Part shown: in pieces, positions 17,506 through 27,579 of the stretch | Position numbering within the stretch: the first letter of the stretch is position 1 | Layout: the number at the start of each line of letters is the position of its first letter | Source: DATAWK01 sp036267255 | GTDB lineage: Bacteria > Acidobacteriota > Terriglobia > Terriglobales > Acidobacteriaceae | Direction of reading: 5' to 3' | Length of the DNA: 64,000 nucleotides | Assembly: GCA_036267255.1 (NCBI GenBank) | Contig: DATAWK010000043.1 | Location: 496,001-560,000, forward strand | The notes under the pieces: model-generated | Seen by the model: the letters and a program-made list of their open reading frames with translations, nothing else | The model's database searches: none | Told to the model about the DNA's origin: nothing | Made by a program: the position numbers and the translations under genes

Positions 17506-19707
17506 TCAGCCCTTCGACATGGGCTTGCGGGCAAAGTAGTAAAGCGAGCCAGCGAGCAGCACAAACATCAGAACCGCAATCCAGTCGTGATGCAACGGAT
17601 TGCTGGCAGACATCAGAATCAGATCGTATCTTCCCGTGGCAGACTCGTAGAGTTTCAGCGCAACGCCCAGCAGCCCAACCACGCCGCCAGCGGCGATCAA
17701 TCCACTGGCGTAGAGTGAGCCGGGGCTGACCTCGCTGCCCGTGTCTTCGGCAGCGCCGCCGCGCGCCACGGCACGATCTACCATCCAGCGCACCACGCCG
17801 CCGCAAAAAATGGCCAGTGTCGTCGCAATGGAAAGATAGGCGCCTACGGCAAACGTCAGCGAGCGCACGCCCAGTAGTTCCACAACAATCACAAGGAATA
17901 CGCCAAGAAGAATCAGGCCCCAGGGTAACTGCCGCGTCAGAATTCCGTTGATGACGGTGGCCATCAGGCGCGCCTGCGGCGCAGCAGCCTTCTCGCTGCC
18001 GATGCCTTCAATCCACTGCACTTCAATCCGTCCGGTCTTTGGGTTGTAAAGATATTTCCCGTCGGCCAGTTTGTGCGAGCCGACAGCGTTGAGCAGGACA
18101 TAATTCTCGCCGGTCAACGTCTGCTCAGTGTTGTTCGGCATCTGCACGGGAAACTGATGCCGGGAAAAATGCTCCTGCTGAATGGAGACGCCATCGCCCA
18201 GCTGCTGAATATTCCAAGGCTGGTTCATGGGCTTGAACTGTTCCAGGCCTTTGTTCATGGCGTTGAGCGTCAGTCCGATGGCAACGGTAGAAATGCAGAC
18301 GCCGATCATCAAAGCCAGCTGCTGTTTCCATGGCGTCGAACCGACGATATAACCGGTCTTCAAGTCCTGCGATGTATCGCCTGCGTTAGCTGCCGCGATG
18401 CAGACCACACCACCAATGGTGATGGCCAGAGCGCCAAAAGCCGGGGCTGTCCATCCCTTCACCAGAAAAATAGCCGCCGTGGCCATCAACGTCGCAATGG
18501 TCATGCCGGAGATGGGATTGGCCGAACTACCAATCAGTCCGACGATTCGCGAAGAGACGGTAACGAAGAGAAATCCAAAAAGAACCACCAGCAACGAGGC
18601 TGCGACGTTCGACAGAAGGCTGGTTTGCGCACCCGGGATGGGTTTGAATGTCAGGAATAAAAACATCAGCAGCACCAGCACGGCAGAGCCAATCAGCACT
18701 ACGGACATGGGCAGATCGCGGTCGGTGCGCAGCGTGCCTGTTTTTCGGGTCGTACTGCCAATGTTGTGCACGCCGGTCCGCAGCGCGCTGAAGATGGTCG
18801 GCATCGTTCGCAGCAACGTCAGAATGCCCGAGGCAGCAACCGCGCCGGCTCCCATGGGACGCACGTAAGCAGCCCACAGGTCACTGGGCGACATCTGGGC
18901 GATGGGTTTGGTGCCGGGATAGATGGCCTGCGCAAAGTGTGCGCCGAAGAAATGGATGGCGGGCATGAGCACCAACCAGGAGAAGACGCCCCCGGCAAAC
19001 ATCACCCCAGCCACGCGCGGCCCGATGATGTAGCCCACGCCAAGATATTCCGGTGTGGCGTCGGCGCGAATCGCCGAGCCAGCCAGCCAGCTTGGTTCGT
19101 AATTGGGCGTACTGGGCCATGCACCCAGAAGATTTCCATTTTGAAAGAGCGTGTAGAGGCCGCCCAGGCCAAGCCCCAGGAAAACGCGACTGGCAAAGGA
19201 ACCGCCTTTTTCGCCTGCGATCAGGACATCCGCGCAGGCCGTGCCTTCAGGGTAGGTCAGCTTGCCGTGCTCTTCCACAATCAACTGCCGGCGCAGCGGG
19301 ATCATGAAAAACACACCGAGCCAGCCACCCAATAACGCCAGTGCAAAGATGCGGAAGTATTGCAGATCGAAGCCGAGAAAGATAAGCGCCGGAAGAGTAA
19401 AGATGACGCCGGCAGCAATGGATTGTCCGGCGTTGCCGGTGGTCTGAACAATATTGTTTTCCAGGATGGAAGCCCGACCCAGAGCACGCAGAACACTGAT
19501 CGACAGCACCGCAATCGGGATGGAAGCAGCCACCGTTAGCCCGGCGCGCAATCCGACATACACCGTGACCGCACCGAAGAGAATGCCGAAGATGCACCCG
19601 AGAAAAATAGCGCGGAAGGTAAACTCCGGACGCGATTCTCCCGGCGGAACAAAGGGCGTAAATGTCTCAGAAGGTGAGGGTTTGGGATTGGTTGCGGCGT
19701 CACTCAC
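17506..19707 (-). CDS. OPT family oligopeptide/metal-chelate transporter
   Basis: About 733 residues with around 14-16 hydrophobic segments. The N-terminal block FTFRAIFLGCIFGILFGAVT, and later the motif YPEGTACADVLIAGE, are typical of the bacterial OPT family, which imports peptides or metal-siderophore/nicotianamine-like chelates by proton symport. The start was set at the GTG at 19707, which has GGAGG 9 bases upstream; a TTG at 19725 extends the frame by six codons without a ribosome site. The large loop near residues 500-570 carries the polar region between membrane segments. Convergent with the hem operon. Confidence 0.9.
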   Translation of the reverse strand: MSDAATNPKPSPSETFTPFVPPGESRPEFTFRAIFLGCIFGILFGAVTVYVGLRAGLTVAASIPIAVLSISVLRALGRASILENNIVQTTGNAGQSIAAGVIFTLPALIFLGFDLQYFRIFALALLGGWLGVFFMIPLRRQLIVEEHGKLTYPEGTACADVLIAGEKGGSFASRVFLGLGLGGLYTLFQNGNLLGAWPSTPNYEPSWLAGSAIRADATPEYLGVGYIIGPRVAGVMFAGGVFSWLVLMPAIHFFGAHFAQAIYPGTKPIAQMSPSDLWAAYVRPMGAGAVAASGILTLLRTMPTIFSALRTGVHNIGSTTRKTGTLRTDRDLPMSVVLIGSAVLVLLMFLFLTFKPIPGAQTSLLSNVAASLLVVLFGFLFVTVSSRIVGLIGSSANPISGMTIATLMATAAIFLVKGWTAPAFGALAITIGGVVCIAAANAGDTSQDLKTGYIVGSTPWKQQLALMIGVCISTVAIGLTLNAMNKGLEQFKPMNQPWNIQQLGDGVSIQQEHFSRHQFPVQMPNNTEQTLTGENYVLLNAVGSHKLADGKYLYNPKTGRIEVQWIEGIGSEKAAAPQARLMATVINGILTRQLPWGLILLGVFLVIVVELLGVRSLTFAVGAYLSIATTLAIFCGGVVRWMVDRAVARGGAAEDTGSEVSPGSLYASGLIAAGGVVGLLGVALKLYESATGRYDLILMSASNPLHHDWIAVLMFVLLAGSLYYFARKPMSKG

Positions 19708-19725
19708 AGAACGGGCCTCCGGCAA

Positions 19726-20032
19726 AAATGCTGGGAAGCGTCGAGTTTAGCCCATCGCTTCCTGATTGGGAAAGCACGGATTTCTTTTGCATGGCCGGCA
19801 ATCGTGCCACTTCGACGCTATCAAGCCCGCAACCAGAAAAAGCGATTTCCCGATGTACGAGGCGGAAAATCTGCATATACTGATGGCATCCGGTACATAC
19901 GCAAGATGTAGGGGCAATGCCTACCATCGAACGCCGGGCGATGGAAGAACAGCAAGCAGAACCGGCACGCGAGCGAGGTGCGTTTTCAGCAAACAGCTCT
20001 CAGATCGGACACGAACGAACCCGCCATCGGAG
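19726..20032. other. Intergenic region upstream of comF
   Basis: No gene supported. The comF frame is open upstream to 19766 but that peptide has no family similarity. A TATACT hexamer near 19872 could be a -10 element (weak). Confidence 0.5.
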
Positions 20033-20902
20033 ATGGCCGCATGGCGCGCGGTGGTACGCGTGCTGCGAAGTCCTCTGGATGTTGTCAGTTGTGCGCTTTT
20101 TCCTTCTCACTGTCGCATCTGCGATCAACCACTTCTTGATTTTTCCAGCTCCCCGGTTTGCCTGACCTGTTGGCAACAGCTCCCTGCGCAAGACAATTCC
20201 TTATGTCATCTCTGTGGTGAGTCTCTCAGTTTTCACGCTCCTTTGCGGCGCATGGAGCATGCCGCGACACAAACACTTTGCGAACCGTGCCAGCGTCTGC
20301 GGCCCCTGTTTGAAAAGGCCTCTGCGTACGGCGTGTATGAAGGCACCATGCGGGCGCTAATCCACCTGCTGAAGTACGAGCAGGTCCTGACGGTCGCCAA
20401 GCCGTTGGGCGCTCTACTGGCGCAAACGGTACAAGCCATGCCGAACCTGCCGCCACAGTTGACCGTGGTTGCTGTACCGCTGCATCCAGCAAAAGAACGG
20501 CAGCGCGGATTTAACCAGACCATGCTGTTGGCAGAGCAGGCTGCGCGAGTTCTGCGGCACGAAGACAAGACGCGACATTTCTCGATGGCACTACGCGCCT
20601 TGGGACGCCAGCGCGCGACCGAAAGTCAGTCCGGCCTCAGCTCGCACCAACGGCGCCGCAATCTGCGCGGCGCATTTTTTGTGGTGCAGCCGAAAGCAAT
20701 TCAGGACCGGGCCGTGCTGTTGCTGGATGATATTTACACCACGGGCGCAACGGCCCGCGAATGCACGCGTACGCTGCTGGCCGGCGGAGCCGCTTCCGTT
20801 TATGTAGCCACGCTGGCGCGTTCGCAACGCGAAGGCGTGGCCTTGTGGGATGCTCCCGTGATGAGCAGTACGCGGGAAACGGAAAACTCTTTGCAGCAAT
20901 GA
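20033..20902 (+). CDS. comF: ComF family phosphoribosyltransferase-like protein
   Basis: 289 residues from the ATG at 20033. Two zinc-ribbon-like cysteine pairs are present at the N-terminus (CRICDQPL with CLTC, then CHLCGESL with CEPC). The C-terminal phosphoribosyltransferase domain has the PRPP-binding motif AVLLLDDIYTTGATARE. ComF proteins are needed for DNA uptake in naturally competent bacteria and are thought to act with the transformation helicase; the enzymatic reaction is unproven. The start is uncertain, but upstream sequence lacks similarity. Confidence 0.88.
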   Translation: MAAWRAVVRVLRSPLDVVSCALFPSHCRICDQPLLDFSSSPVCLTCWQQLPAQDNSLCHLCGESLSFHAPLRRMEHAATQTLCEPCQRLRPLFEKASAYGVYEGTMRALIHLLKYEQVLTVAKPLGALLAQTVQAMPNLPPQLTVVAVPLHPAKERQRGFNQTMLLAEQAARVLRHEDKTRHFSMALRALGRQRATESQSGLSSHQRRRNLRGAFFVVQPKAIQDRAVLLLDDIYTTGATARECTRTLLAGGAASVYVATLARSQREGVALWDAPVMSSTRETENSLQQ

Positions 20903-20944
20903 ACGTGCGTTGATGGGCAGATTCTGAGTTTCGAGGAGGACGGG

Positions 20945-21568
20945 ATGTCGTTTGGAAAAGCAGTGATCCACGCACGCAAGCAAAAATCGCTGGCCAAGTG
21001 TCACACCCTGCATGCAGAGGTGCAGACCATCCGCCCCAACTACGGCCCGGTGGCGATGCAGACACCGGTGCTGGTGCTGAATGCCTCCTATGAACCGATT
21101 AACATTTGCGGCGCCCGGCGCGCGCTGGTGCTGGTGTTGAAGGGCGTGGCAACTACGGAAGAGGAGCGCAACTTTTCGCTGCATGCGGCGCGGATCAACA
21201 TCCCCATGCCTTCGGTCATCCGTCTGCTGGAGTACCGGCGCATTCCGCACCAGACGCGCGCCCTGTCTCGCAAAAATATTCTGCTGCGCGATCGCAACAC
21301 CTGCCAATATTGCGGCATTGTTCTTACTGCCGGCGAGCTGACGCTGGACCATGTGATTCCACGTTCGCGCGGCGGCCAATCCACCTGGGAAAATCTAGTC
21401 GCCTGCTGCCATACCTGCAATCGCCGCAAAGGCAATTCCATGCTGCATGAATTGCAGGACATTCAACTGCAGCGCGAGCCGCGCCCCTTCTCGCTGCACA
21501 CCAGCCGCCACATCATGCGCATGATCGGCTCGTCCGACGCCCGCTGGAAGAAATATCTGTTCTACTAA
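20945..21568 (+). CDS. HNH endonuclease family protein
   Basis: 207 residues with a near-ideal ribosome site (GAGGAGGACGGG) before the ATG at 20945. The HNH core is visible: CQYCGIVL, then LDHVIPRSRGG, then CCHTCNRRKGN, giving a zinc-binding two-CxxC frame with the catalytic His in LDH. The N-terminal part (VLVLNASYEPINI) is the usual extension of stand-alone chromosomal HNH proteins. Function is unknown; the family is widespread and not evidently mobile. It lies 42 bases after comF and is probably co-transcribed with it. Confidence 0.9.
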   Translation: MSFGKAVIHARKQKSLAKCHTLHAEVQTIRPNYGPVAMQTPVLVLNASYEPINICGARRALVLVLKGVATTEEERNFSLHAARINIPMPSVIRLLEYRRIPHQTRALSRKNILLRDRNTCQYCGIVLTAGELTLDHVIPRSRGGQSTWENLVACCHTCNRRKGNSMLHELQDIQLQREPRPFSLHTSRHIMRMIGSSDARWKKYLFY

Positions 21569-21619
21569 ATCTGTATCTCGACAGCTTCCTTCGAAATACG
21601 CGATCGATCACCACGACCT

Positions 21620-23227
21620 ATGGATGCTACCCCGCGCAATCCAGCCACACGTCCTATACCCGATTCCCACACCGGCGACCCCGGATGGCTGCAAAGTTTT
21701 CTTCTGCTGCTGGCAACGGCCTACGCCGTTTTGCTGATTCGCTTTCCCAATCCATTCTTCGCCGACGACAGTTTTTTCTATCTGCAGATTGGGCGCAACG
21801 TTGCGCTTGGCTATGGCAGCACGTTCAACCGGCTGATGCCGACCAATGGTTATCATCCACTCTGGATGCTGGTCTGCGCACTGGTTTACCGCCTTGTGCC
21901 GGGCCGCTCCGCCGGACTGCATGCCATTGCCGTGGTGATTGTGCTGTTGAATCTGGCCGTTCTGCTGCTGGCCCAGCGGCTGCTGCACCGGCTGGGCGCC
22001 AGCGCATGGATTGCCTGGACCATCCTGATTCCATTTCTGTTCGGGTTGCAGCTGGGCACGGAATCTTCTCTGAGCGCCGCCATGCTGGCGGCCACGCTGT
22101 TGCTGCTGGAACGTTACCTGGAACGTCCGACGTGGACATTCACCATTGCTTTCCATTGCGCGGCCATTCTGGCAGTACTGAGCAGGCTGGACTCGATTTT
22201 TGTCATCGCGTGCCTGTGGATCGCCGTGCTGGTATGGGCAACACAGCAGGCAAACCGCAAAATACTGCGGCGATATCTCGCATTGATTCCCCTGTATGCC
22301 GTGGTCTGGGGCGGGTATCTGCTCAGCAACATCGTCTGGTTTCACACCATCATGCCGATCAGCGGGCTGCTGAAATCCAGCAACGCAGGAGACCATCGCT
22401 TCGGGCAGAACCTGCCGCACACGGCGCTGATTGCACTGGCCATCTCGGCAATTTCACTCATGATTCTGTGGCGCAAGCAGCGCGACCGCTGGCTGCTGTA
22501 TGCGGAGCTGCCGTTTTTTGCCGGCATTGGGATGCATGCGATTTACATCACGCTGCGCATGACGAGCGAGACGCGCTGGACCTGGTACTACGTCAGTTGG
22601 GCGCTGCTGGCTGCCTTGACCGCCGCGCGCGCCGGCACATGCCTGCTTCGCGAAATGCGCTGGGGCGCGATGCTGCGCACAGCGGCGATGGTGGGTGCGG
22701 TGCTGGTTTCCCTGGCGCTGTGGTATCGCATGGGGTGGAAGCATTCGAAGCACGAGAAGCAGGCATGGCCTGCCATGGCTTTTGAGCAATCCGTAGAAGG
22801 CCAGGACCATATCCACAGCCTGCTGGCCTATGACATGCCGGGCGGCATGGCCTATTATTCGGATGTTTCCATCGTTCCGCTGGACGGCCTGATGGGAAAC
22901 CTGCCCTACCAGCAGGAGCTGGCGCTGCATGGCATCTGGGGCTTCATCCACAAGGACCACATTGAAGCCTTCGCCGGACCTTCGATCCCGTTCGATGCCT
23001 GGGCCAAACGAACCTATTGCGACGCTGTTTTTCTGGAGAGCACGCGCTTTACCTGTCAGCCCATCGCCAATGGACAATGGACCATCACCGGCGTGGAAGT
23101 CTACTCCCGTCTGCCTTTTCAACCGGCTGGATATATTCCATTGCCTGCGTCGCAGATTCTATGGACCAGGCCGGATTACATTACGGTCTGGCGCATCGCA
23201 GATCCGGAGAAAGAACCGGGCAAATAG
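21620..23227 (+). CDS. Polytopic membrane protein, GT-C/PMT-like glycosyltransferase
   Basis: 535 residues with about ten hydrophobic segments. The first periplasmic loop reads FADDSFFYLQIGRNVALGYG, then TNGYHPLW; the acidic DD pair in this position is the expected catalytic feature of GT-C enzymes using lipid-linked sugars (PMT/ArnT-like). The last 130 residues are soluble. This placement is by fold pattern only; acceptor and donor are unknown. It is 50 bases downstream of the HNH gene. Confidence 0.75.
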   Translation: MDATPRNPATRPIPDSHTGDPGWLQSFLLLLATAYAVLLIRFPNPFFADDSFFYLQIGRNVALGYGSTFNRLMPTNGYHPLWMLVCALVYRLVPGRSAGLHAIAVVIVLLNLAVLLLAQRLLHRLGASAWIAWTILIPFLFGLQLGTESSLSAAMLAATLLLLERYLERPTWTFTIAFHCAAILAVLSRLDSIFVIACLWIAVLVWATQQANRKILRRYLALIPLYAVVWGGYLLSNIVWFHTIMPISGLLKSSNAGDHRFGQNLPHTALIALAISAISLMILWRKQRDRWLLYAELPFFAGIGMHAIYITLRMTSETRWTWYYVSWALLAALTAARAGTCLLREMRWGAMLRTAAMVGAVLVSLALWYRMGWKHSKHEKQAWPAMAFEQSVEGQDHIHSLLAYDMPGGMAYYSDVSIVPLDGLMGNLPYQQELALHGIWGFIHKDHIEAFAGPSIPFDAWAKRTYCDAVFLESTRFTCQPIANGQWTITGVEVYSRLPFQPAGYIPLPASQILWTRPDYITVWRIADPEKEPGK

Positions 23228-23282
23228 ACCGTAAGTTTTGGCAACCGCTGAGGCCCATGGCAATCTAATCTGTAAGAGCGCA

Positions 23283-24809
23283 ATGTATATATCCTGGAAT
23301 CCATTGAAATCAATCCTGCTATCTGCGGCCTGCGCCCTGCTGTTCGGCGCTATGGTGTGCGGGCAGAGCGCAGCCCAGGGCTTTGGACAGCCTGCGCACG
23401 CTTCCGGAGGAACCGGCAGCACTATTCTTTTGGCCACTCCTTATGCCAGCAGCACTGCGATTTCCAACGCCTATTCCGGCAGCGTGACCACGGTTCGGGC
23501 CACAGCTGAGACGATTCCGCTATCGCTGGATGACGCCATTCGCCGCGGACTGGAACACAACCTGGCGCTGGTGCTGGCGCAGCAAAACCAGCGGATTGCA
23601 AGCGGCACAGAGCTCCAGGGCCTGAATTACCTGTTGCCGAACATCTCCGCCCAGGCGGCGCGCAACCGCAACGACATCAATCTGGTAGCTCTCGGCTTTC
23701 GGCCTGGGCTGCTGGCGCAATTTCCTCCCGGAATTATTCCTCCCGGCACCACGCTTGGTCCCGTTGTCACCGTTAATGAGGTCTCCGCGCAGGCGAATTT
23801 GCAGCAGTCGCTCTTTGATCTGAGCGCCATTGAGGAGTACCGCGCGGAAAAAGAGAAGCAGACCGTCGCGTATTACCAGATGGAGTCGACGCGTGGGTTT
23901 GTGATTCTGGATGTCGCGACTTCTTACCTGCAGGCGCTGGCCGATGCCGCAAATGTGGCCAATGCGCGGGGTCTGCTGGATGCCGATGCCGTGCTGCAGC
24001 AGCAGACAAAGGATGCCGACACAGCGGGAACCGCCACGCATCTGGATCTGCTGCGGGCGCAGGTGCAGTATCAACAACAGGAGCAGGTACTGATCGCCGA
24101 CCAGAACGCTCTGGACAAAGCAAAGATCGCCTTGAACCGGCAGATCGGACTTCCTGCCGAGCAGCCCATCCAATTGACCGACCAGACTCCCTACGCAGAC
24201 CTTGCGCAGACGACCATCGAGCAGGCCCGGCGCATCGCATACGCAAATCGCCAGGACTACCAGGGCATGCAAGCGCAGTTGCGTGCAGCAGATCGCCAGC
24301 GCAGCGCGGCGCGCTATGAACGTCTGCCTTCGTTGAGCTTTCAGGGCAATTATGGCGTGACAGGAACCGTTGGCGGCATTTATCACGGAACCTTCCTGGC
24401 CGAGGGAAATCTAAGTGTTCCCCTGTTCCGCGAGGCATCTCTGCGCGGCGACCGGGACGTGGCCGAAGCCAGCAAAAACAATGCGCTTTCGCAACTGGCA
24501 GATCTGCACACCAAGATCGAGGCCCAGTTGCGAGACAGCCTGCTGGACATTGCCGCCTCCAAGCAATTGGTAGAGGTCGCACGCAGCAACGTCGATCTGG
24601 CCCACACTTCGCTCAGCGATGCGACGGATCGCTTTAAGAACGGTGTCGATGACAACCTGCCCGTAGTGCAGGCACAGGCAACGCTGGCCTCGGCGCAGGC
24701 GCAACTGGTGAACAGCCTGTATCAGTTCAACCAATCCAAGCTGGGACTGGCGCGCAATCTGGGCATCATCGAGCAGCAGTACCACGCCTATCTGGGCAAC
24801 GGCAAGTAG
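23283..24809 (+). CDS. TolC-family outer-membrane efflux protein
   Basis: About 508 residues. The start was placed at the ATG at 23283, giving a signal peptide that ends near QSAAQG; the longer frame starts at 23238. Two tandem OEP repeats are seen, with long heptad-rich helices (for example NVDLAHTSLSDATDRFKNGV and the final NSLYQFNQSKLGLARNLG). It should form a trimeric outer-membrane/periplasmic tunnel. No adaptor or pump gene is adjacent, so its partner is elsewhere or unknown. Confidence 0.9.
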   Translation: MYISWNPLKSILLSAACALLFGAMVCGQSAAQGFGQPAHASGGTGSTILLATPYASSTAISNAYSGSVTTVRATAETIPLSLDDAIRRGLEHNLALVLAQQNQRIASGTELQGLNYLLPNISAQAARNRNDINLVALGFRPGLLAQFPPGIIPPGTTLGPVVTVNEVSAQANLQQSLFDLSAIEEYRAEKEKQTVAYYQMESTRGFVILDVATSYLQALADAANVANARGLLDADAVLQQQTKDADTAGTATHLDLLRAQVQYQQQEQVLIADQNALDKAKIALNRQIGLPAEQPIQLTDQTPYADLAQTTIEQARRIAYANRQDYQGMQAQLRAADRQRSAARYERLPSLSFQGNYGVTGTVGGIYHGTFLAEGNLSVPLFREASLRGDRDVAEASKNNALSQLADLHTKIEAQLRDSLLDIAASKQLVEVARSNVDLAHTSLSDATDRFKNGVDDNLPVVQAQATLASAQAQLVNSLYQFNQSKLGLARNLGIIEQQYHAYLGNGK

Positions 24810-24817
24810 AAATGTCT

Positions 24818-26062
24818 TCAGGCCGTCTGCAGGCGTGACTGCTTCCAACCCACCATGGCAATGCCAATGGTGACCAACTGCAGCGCGATCGTCAATGCAA
24901 CGCACGCGGGCCATCCGCCAAAACGCCATAGATAGCCGGGAACGATACCCGCAATGGTGCCGCCCACGTAATAGCAGGACAGATACAGCCCGGCTGCGGA
25001 GACTCGTCCACCCAGAGGCGCGGCGGTGCGCAGATAGCTGATGGCTGCAGCCTGGGAGATGAAGACTCCGCTGGAACACAGACCCAGACCGATAATCACC
25101 CAGACCAGAGACGGAGCTAACGTCAACAACACTCCCAGCATGGAAAGCATGGTCGCAGCCACCAGGCCGGTGCGCAGTTCGATCCGCGTCAGCAGGACGC
25201 CCGCCGCCGGGGTCGCCACCAGGCCAGCCAGATACACGGCAAATAGAAAGCTGATCTGCGACGTGGAAAGCCCGAACGGTGGTGCTGCCAGGTGGAAGGT
25301 GACATAGGTAAAAATAGCCACCAGGCAAAACAGAATATTGAATCCCACGGCATAGGTGGCCAGCAGCTGCGGATTGCGAAAATTGCGTAGCATCTGCTCC
25401 ATCCGACTGACGCTGTGTGTGGCGTTTGCCGCCAGGTGATGACCCGACCTGCGTGCGTGCGGCAGCCACATGGCGATCAGCAATCCACTCAGCACGTTGA
25501 TGACGCCCAGAACTACAAACGCAGCCCGCCAGCTATAGGCATCCGTGATCAAGCCGGCGATCAGGCGGCCCAAGAATCCACCGAGCACGGTGCCGCTGAC
25601 ATAGAAAGCCATGACGAGCGCCACACTCTGCTCCGACCACTCCTCGGTGACGTACGCAATCGCGGTGGCAAAGATTCCCGGCATGATGACACCCTGCAAA
25701 AATCGCCAGAAGTCGAGCGCGTGCAGGTTCGAAGAGGTCGCTGCCAGCAAAGTTGGAACCGCCAGCGCCAGAATGGACGCTACAATCACGCGTTTGCGGT
25801 TCAGGCGCTCTGCGTAGGTACTGAACATTGGCGCTGATAGAGCCACGCCCAGCGTGGAGGCGCTGACAGTGAATCCCGCGGCAGATTTTGACACATGAAA
25901 AATCTGGACGAGCTGCGGCAGCAGTGGTTGCGTCACGTAAAGGTCGGCGAAGGCACACACACCGCACACCATGACCGCCAACACGCTGGAAACAGGGCCG
26001 ATTCCCACTATGGCCTCGGATTCTGCTGTCGCAATGGCTTCGCCTGGTTCCAGTTCGTTCAT
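24818..26062 (-). CDS. MFS transporter (YnfM/arabinose-efflux-like)
   Basis: 414 residues, 12 predicted membrane helices. The N-terminal half has the motif LYVTQPLLPQLVQIFHVS and the loop AERLNRKRVI, an MFS motif A-like sequence. Probably a proton-driven exporter of unknown substrate. It is convergent with the TolC-family gene (8-base gap) and divergent from the next MFS gene, with only 70 bases between the start codons. Confidence 0.88.
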   Translation of the reverse strand: MNELEPGEAIATAESEAIVGIGPVSSVLAVMVCGVCAFADLYVTQPLLPQLVQIFHVSKSAAGFTVSASTLGVALSAPMFSTYAERLNRKRVIVASILALAVPTLLAATSSNLHALDFWRFLQGVIMPGIFATAIAYVTEEWSEQSVALVMAFYVSGTVLGGFLGRLIAGLITDAYSWRAAFVVLGVINVLSGLLIAMWLPHARRSGHHLAANATHSVSRMEQMLRNFRNPQLLATYAVGFNILFCLVAIFTYVTFHLAAPPFGLSTSQISFLFAVYLAGLVATPAAGVLLTRIELRTGLVAATMLSMLGVLLTLAPSLVWVIIGLGLCSSGVFISQAAAISYLRTAAPLGGRVSAAGLYLSCYYVGGTIAGIVPGYLWRFGGWPACVALTIALQLVTIGIAMVGWKQSRLQTA

Positions 26063-26132
26063 CCTTCTTTAACCAGAGTACAAGAGGCACAAGATTTCTC
26101 GCGCGCGAATGTGACACCATAGAGAAACGCAA

Positions 26133-27458
26133 ATGTCTGTTTCTTCAGGAGTACAGCGAGCAGCGGCAGCATTTCAATCGCGCGATTTTCGCCGCTATCA
26201 ACTCGCACGGCTGCTGGTCATTCTGGGCGCCGAAGCCCAGGCCGTCGCCGTTGCGTGGCAGATCTACGAAATCACGCATCGTGCCATCGATCTTGGCTAT
26301 ACCGGACTGGCCCTTTTTCTGCCCGGCATTTTATTTCTCATCCTGGCAGGCCACACGGCAGACCGCTATGACCGGCGACACATCATTCTGATCTGCTATA
26401 GCCTGCAATGCCTGGGCACTCTCTCGCTGCTGGCGATGGCATGGACACACACGCGGAACGTGTTACCGATCTACGGGGTGCTGTTTCTGATCGGCTCAGG
26501 CCGCGCCTTCAGCGGACCGGCCAGTTCGGCGCTGTTGCCGCACCTGGTAGAGAAGCGCGATTTCGTCAATGCTGTCTCCTGGGGCGCGACCGTCTTCCAG
26601 ATGGCGAATGTCCTTGGCCCGGCGGTGGGTGGTGTGCTCTATACGTTGCCGTTGCGCCGCTGGCTGCCCATGGCGATAGGCCAGCACCTGATGGGAGCAG
26701 CCATCGTGTACGTCTTTACGCTGTCTACCCTTGGCATCTTTCTCACATTGGTTTTTTCCATGTCCGTGCGTCCGGGGCGGCAGGAACAGCGCGCTATGTC
26801 TGTGGAAACGCTGCTGGCAGGCTTTCGCTATGTATGGGAAAAGAAGCTGCTGCTGGGCGTCACTACGCTCGATCTGTTTGCCGTGCTCCTCGGCGGTGCG
26901 GTCGCGCTGATGCCCATCTTTGCCGAGGACATTCTGCACGTGGGACCCCGAGGCCTGGGCGTGCTGCGCGCTGCTCCGGCCATTGGAGCGCTGATCGTCT
27001 CGGTATTTCTGACATGGCAGCCGATGCAACGGCGCGCGGGAGTACGGATGCTAATCTGCGTGGGTGTGTTTGGAGCAGCCACGGTTGTCTTTGGACTGTC
27101 GCGGAACCTGATTCTCTCTCTGGCTGCGCTGCTGGTGGTAGGCGCAGCCGATATGGTGAGCGTAGTGGTGCGGTCCTCTTTGATTCAGTTGGCAACGCCA
27201 CAGCAGATGCGCGGGCGCGTGAGCGCGGTGAATTACCTCTTTATTGGCGCGAGCAATGAGTTTGGCGACTTTGAAAGCGGTGTGACGGCGCAATGGTGGG
27301 GCGCGGTCCGCGCGGTCGTCATCGGCGGTATCGGTTCGTTAGTCGTCACCGGGCTCTGGTCGGTTATGTTTCCATCGCTGCGCCAGGTAGACCAGTTATC
27401 CGAAGATGCTTTGATGCCTGCCAGGGAACAGGAAGCGACCTCCGAACCGCTGCGCTAG
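26133..27458 (+). CDS. MFS transporter (EntS-like, MFS_3)
   Basis: 441 residues with 12 membrane helices. The N-terminus FQSRDFRRYQLARLLVILGA and the motif A-like loop GHTADRYDRRHII are typical of the group that includes the enterobactin exporter EntS. The substrate is unknown; no siderophore genes are near. A polar tail follows the last helix. Transcribed away from the other MFS gene. Confidence 0.88.
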   Translation: MSVSSGVQRAAAAFQSRDFRRYQLARLLVILGAEAQAVAVAWQIYEITHRAIDLGYTGLALFLPGILFLILAGHTADRYDRRHIILICYSLQCLGTLSLLAMAWTHTRNVLPIYGVLFLIGSGRAFSGPASSALLPHLVEKRDFVNAVSWGATVFQMANVLGPAVGGVLYTLPLRRWLPMAIGQHLMGAAIVYVFTLSTLGIFLTLVFSMSVRPGRQEQRAMSVETLLAGFRYVWEKKLLLGVTTLDLFAVLLGGAVALMPIFAEDILHVGPRGLGVLRAAPAIGALIVSVFLTWQPMQRRAGVRMLICVGVFGAATVVFGLSRNLILSLAALLVVGAADMVSVVVRSSLIQLATPQQMRGRVSAVNYLFIGASNEFGDFESGVTAQWWGAVRAVVIGGIGSLVVTGLWSVMFPSLRQVDQLSEDALMPAREQEATSEPLR

Positions 27459-27489
27459 CTAGTTTCCCCGGTTGACAGCAAAGGTCATT

Positions 27490-27499
27490 GACGATCGTC
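27490..27499. promoter_or_regulatory. Short palindrome GACGATCGTC upstream of the FucP-like gene
   Basis: A perfect 10-base palindrome in the 121-base gap before the sugar transporter gene. It could be part of an operator, but a site this short can occur by chance. Confidence 0.2.
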
Positions 27500-27579
27500 G
27501 ATAAAAGGATGATGCTGAGGTTTTGTGGTTTCCGCATCCGGAACCCATGAACTAAATCGATTCAAGGGACCCGCAGCCA

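Noticed and set aside
19917..20165. 82-codon frame overlapping the comF start in another frame
   Set aside because: It overlaps the better supported comF gene and shows no conserved pattern.
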